From NCBI RefSeq assembly GCF_002736205.1, contig NZ_CP024091.1, positions 2,663,555 through 2,727,554 of the forward strand: a stretch of DNA of 64,000 nt, in the 5' to 3' direction. The stretch comes from Pedobacter ginsengisoli (GTDB lineage Bacteria > Bacteroidota > Bacteroidia > Sphingobacteriales > Sphingobacteriaceae). Below are positions 61,875-64,000 of this stretch, piece by piece. The first letter of the stretch is position 1, and every line of letters begins with the position of its first letter. Made by a program: the position numbers and the translations under genes. The notes under the pieces are model-generated. The model saw only the letters and a program-made list of their open reading frames with translations. It did no database searches and was not told where the DNA came from.

Positions 61875-62531
61875 GTGATGAAGATAATTATTACCGGTGC
61901 CACTGGTTTGGTTGGCGAAGGTGTACTGTTGGTATGCCTCGAAAATCCGTCAGTTACAGAAGTATTAAGCATTAGCAGAAAACCTTTGTCCCATAAACAT
62001 GACAAACTTAAAGAATTGATCGTAAAAGATTTTGATGAAATCAAAAATCATGACACTCAAATCAATACGTACGATGCTTGTTTCTTTTGTGCTGGTGTAA
62101 GTTCTGTGGGTGAAGATGAAGCTTCATTTACGAAAAAAACATACGATTTTGTGATCTCATTTGCCGAAATCCTTAGCAATATCAGTCCCAAAATAACATT
62201 CATTTATGTCTCAGGTAATCGCACAGATAGTACAGAACAGGGAAAAGTAATGTGGGCAAGAGTAAAAGGCCGCACGGAAAACGCTTTATTGAAACTCCCT
62301 TTTAAAGCAGCATATAACTTTCGTCCGGGATTTATGAGGCCTGTAAAAGGACAAAAAAATGTCAGGTTTATTTACCGTGTGTTCGATGCTTTGTCGTTTT
62401 TATGGTATTTGATTGTTCCTAATTGGATTTGTACAATGCGCGAAGTGGGGTTAGCTATGATTAATTGTGTTTCGAAAGGTTATAGTACACCTACTTTGGA
62501 GGTAAAAGACATAAAATTACAGGCAAAGTAA
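61875..62531 (+). CDS. NAD(P)-binding Rossmann epimerase-like protein
   Basis: The 218-residue short Rossmann protein has IIITGATGLVGEGVLLVCL at the N-terminus, CFFCAGVSSVG in place of the usual SDR strand 4, and FIYVSGNRTDSTEQGKVMWARVKGRTENALLKLPFKAAYNFRPGFMRP. It has the length and shape of NAD-dependent epimerase/HIM1-like proteins that lack the full SDR active site. No substrate can be named. It stands alone between the winged-helix regulator and gdhA. Confidence 0.8.
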   Translation: MMKIIITGATGLVGEGVLLVCLENPSVTEVLSISRKPLSHKHDKLKELIVKDFDEIKNHDTQINTYDACFFCAGVSSVGEDEASFTKKTYDFVISFAEILSNISPKITFIYVSGNRTDSTEQGKVMWARVKGRTENALLKLPFKAAYNFRPGFMRPVKGQKNVRFIYRVFDALSFLWYLIVPNWICTMREVGLAMINCVSKGYSTPTLEVKDIKLQAK

Positions 62532-62575
62532 TAAACGATTCCTCGAATCCTCCTTTGCCTGTTCTCTAAATAGTT

Positions 62576-64000
<1,425 letters not shown>

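Overview
The window looks like a chromosomal segment of a Bacteroidota bacterium, most likely Sphingobacteriaceae and Pedobacter-like. The evidence is family content and promoter style. Families include type III glutamine synthetase, a MurF-alanine racemase fusion, a short RpoD, an Oar-like TonB receptor, GH92 and S46 enzymes, DUF6266 and a FecI-type sigma with a FecR start. The DNA is AT-rich, and many genes are preceded by the Bacteroidota -7 box TAnnTTTG (sometimes with a TTG/TTTG -33 box) rather than by a Shine-Dalgarno sequence. Most of the window is housekeeping; the interest is in regulatory sites, one mobile intron, two broken genes and a few small uncharacterised cassettes.

Layout. 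1-2.4 kb: FecR start, ECF sigma, thioesterase and TonB protein. 2.8-6.4 kb: glutamine synthetase III and PurM. 6.4-10.7 kb (minus): GH92 mannosidase, FHS sugar transporter and SGNH esterase as one sugar operon. 11-16 kb: S46 peptidase, PhzF and GNAT proteins, and a MocR regulator. 16.1-20.3 kb (minus): a five-gene operon of an unknown protein, two SDRs and a LytS/LytTR two-component pair. 20.3-25.7 kb: ThuA-like protein, small ORF, DUF6266 protein, large TonB receptor. 26-31.8 kb: lipoamide dehydrogenase, MBL-fold enzyme, YegP-like protein, small XRE regulator, RpoD, M28 peptidase. 31.8-35 kb (minus): S41 protease and a LolD-like ATPase followed by a half ATP-grasp protein and a HAD-like protein with an altered catalytic motif. 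35.1-38.8 kb: a membrane-protein/winged-helix/DUF4173/diiron cassette with a shared palindrome. 38.9-42 kb: sucC followed by a minus-strand group II intron. 42.6-47.6 kb: AsnRS, GltB-like protein, YrdC-family protein, NhaA. 47.6-51.4 kb (minus): trpDFBA behind a trp attenuator. 51.5-60.1 kb: SDR, RecR, SSS symporter, LOG protein, ArsC-like protein, DUF502, MurF-Alr, solute-binding protein, RecX. 60.2-60.7 kb: two Gly-Leu tRNA pairs. 60.8-64 kb: membrane-anchored winged-helix regulator, Rossmann protein and a frameshifted gdhA.

The strongest new observation is an unlisted 17-codon leader peptide with three consecutive Trp codons (51356-51409, minus), followed by sequence that can fold as 1:2, 2:3 and 3:4 helices ending in a T-rich intrinsic terminator just before trpD. 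This is a textbook ribosome-mediated attenuator. Other notable signals are TAnnTTTG boxes placed 4-7 nt from start codons (probable leaderless mRNAs), a repeated ACTTTG-n5-CAAAGT palindrome in the winged-helix/DUF4173 cassette, direct repeats around the mocR promoter, a IIC-like intron lying beside the probable sucC terminator, and a translationally coupled pair of degenerate enzymes.
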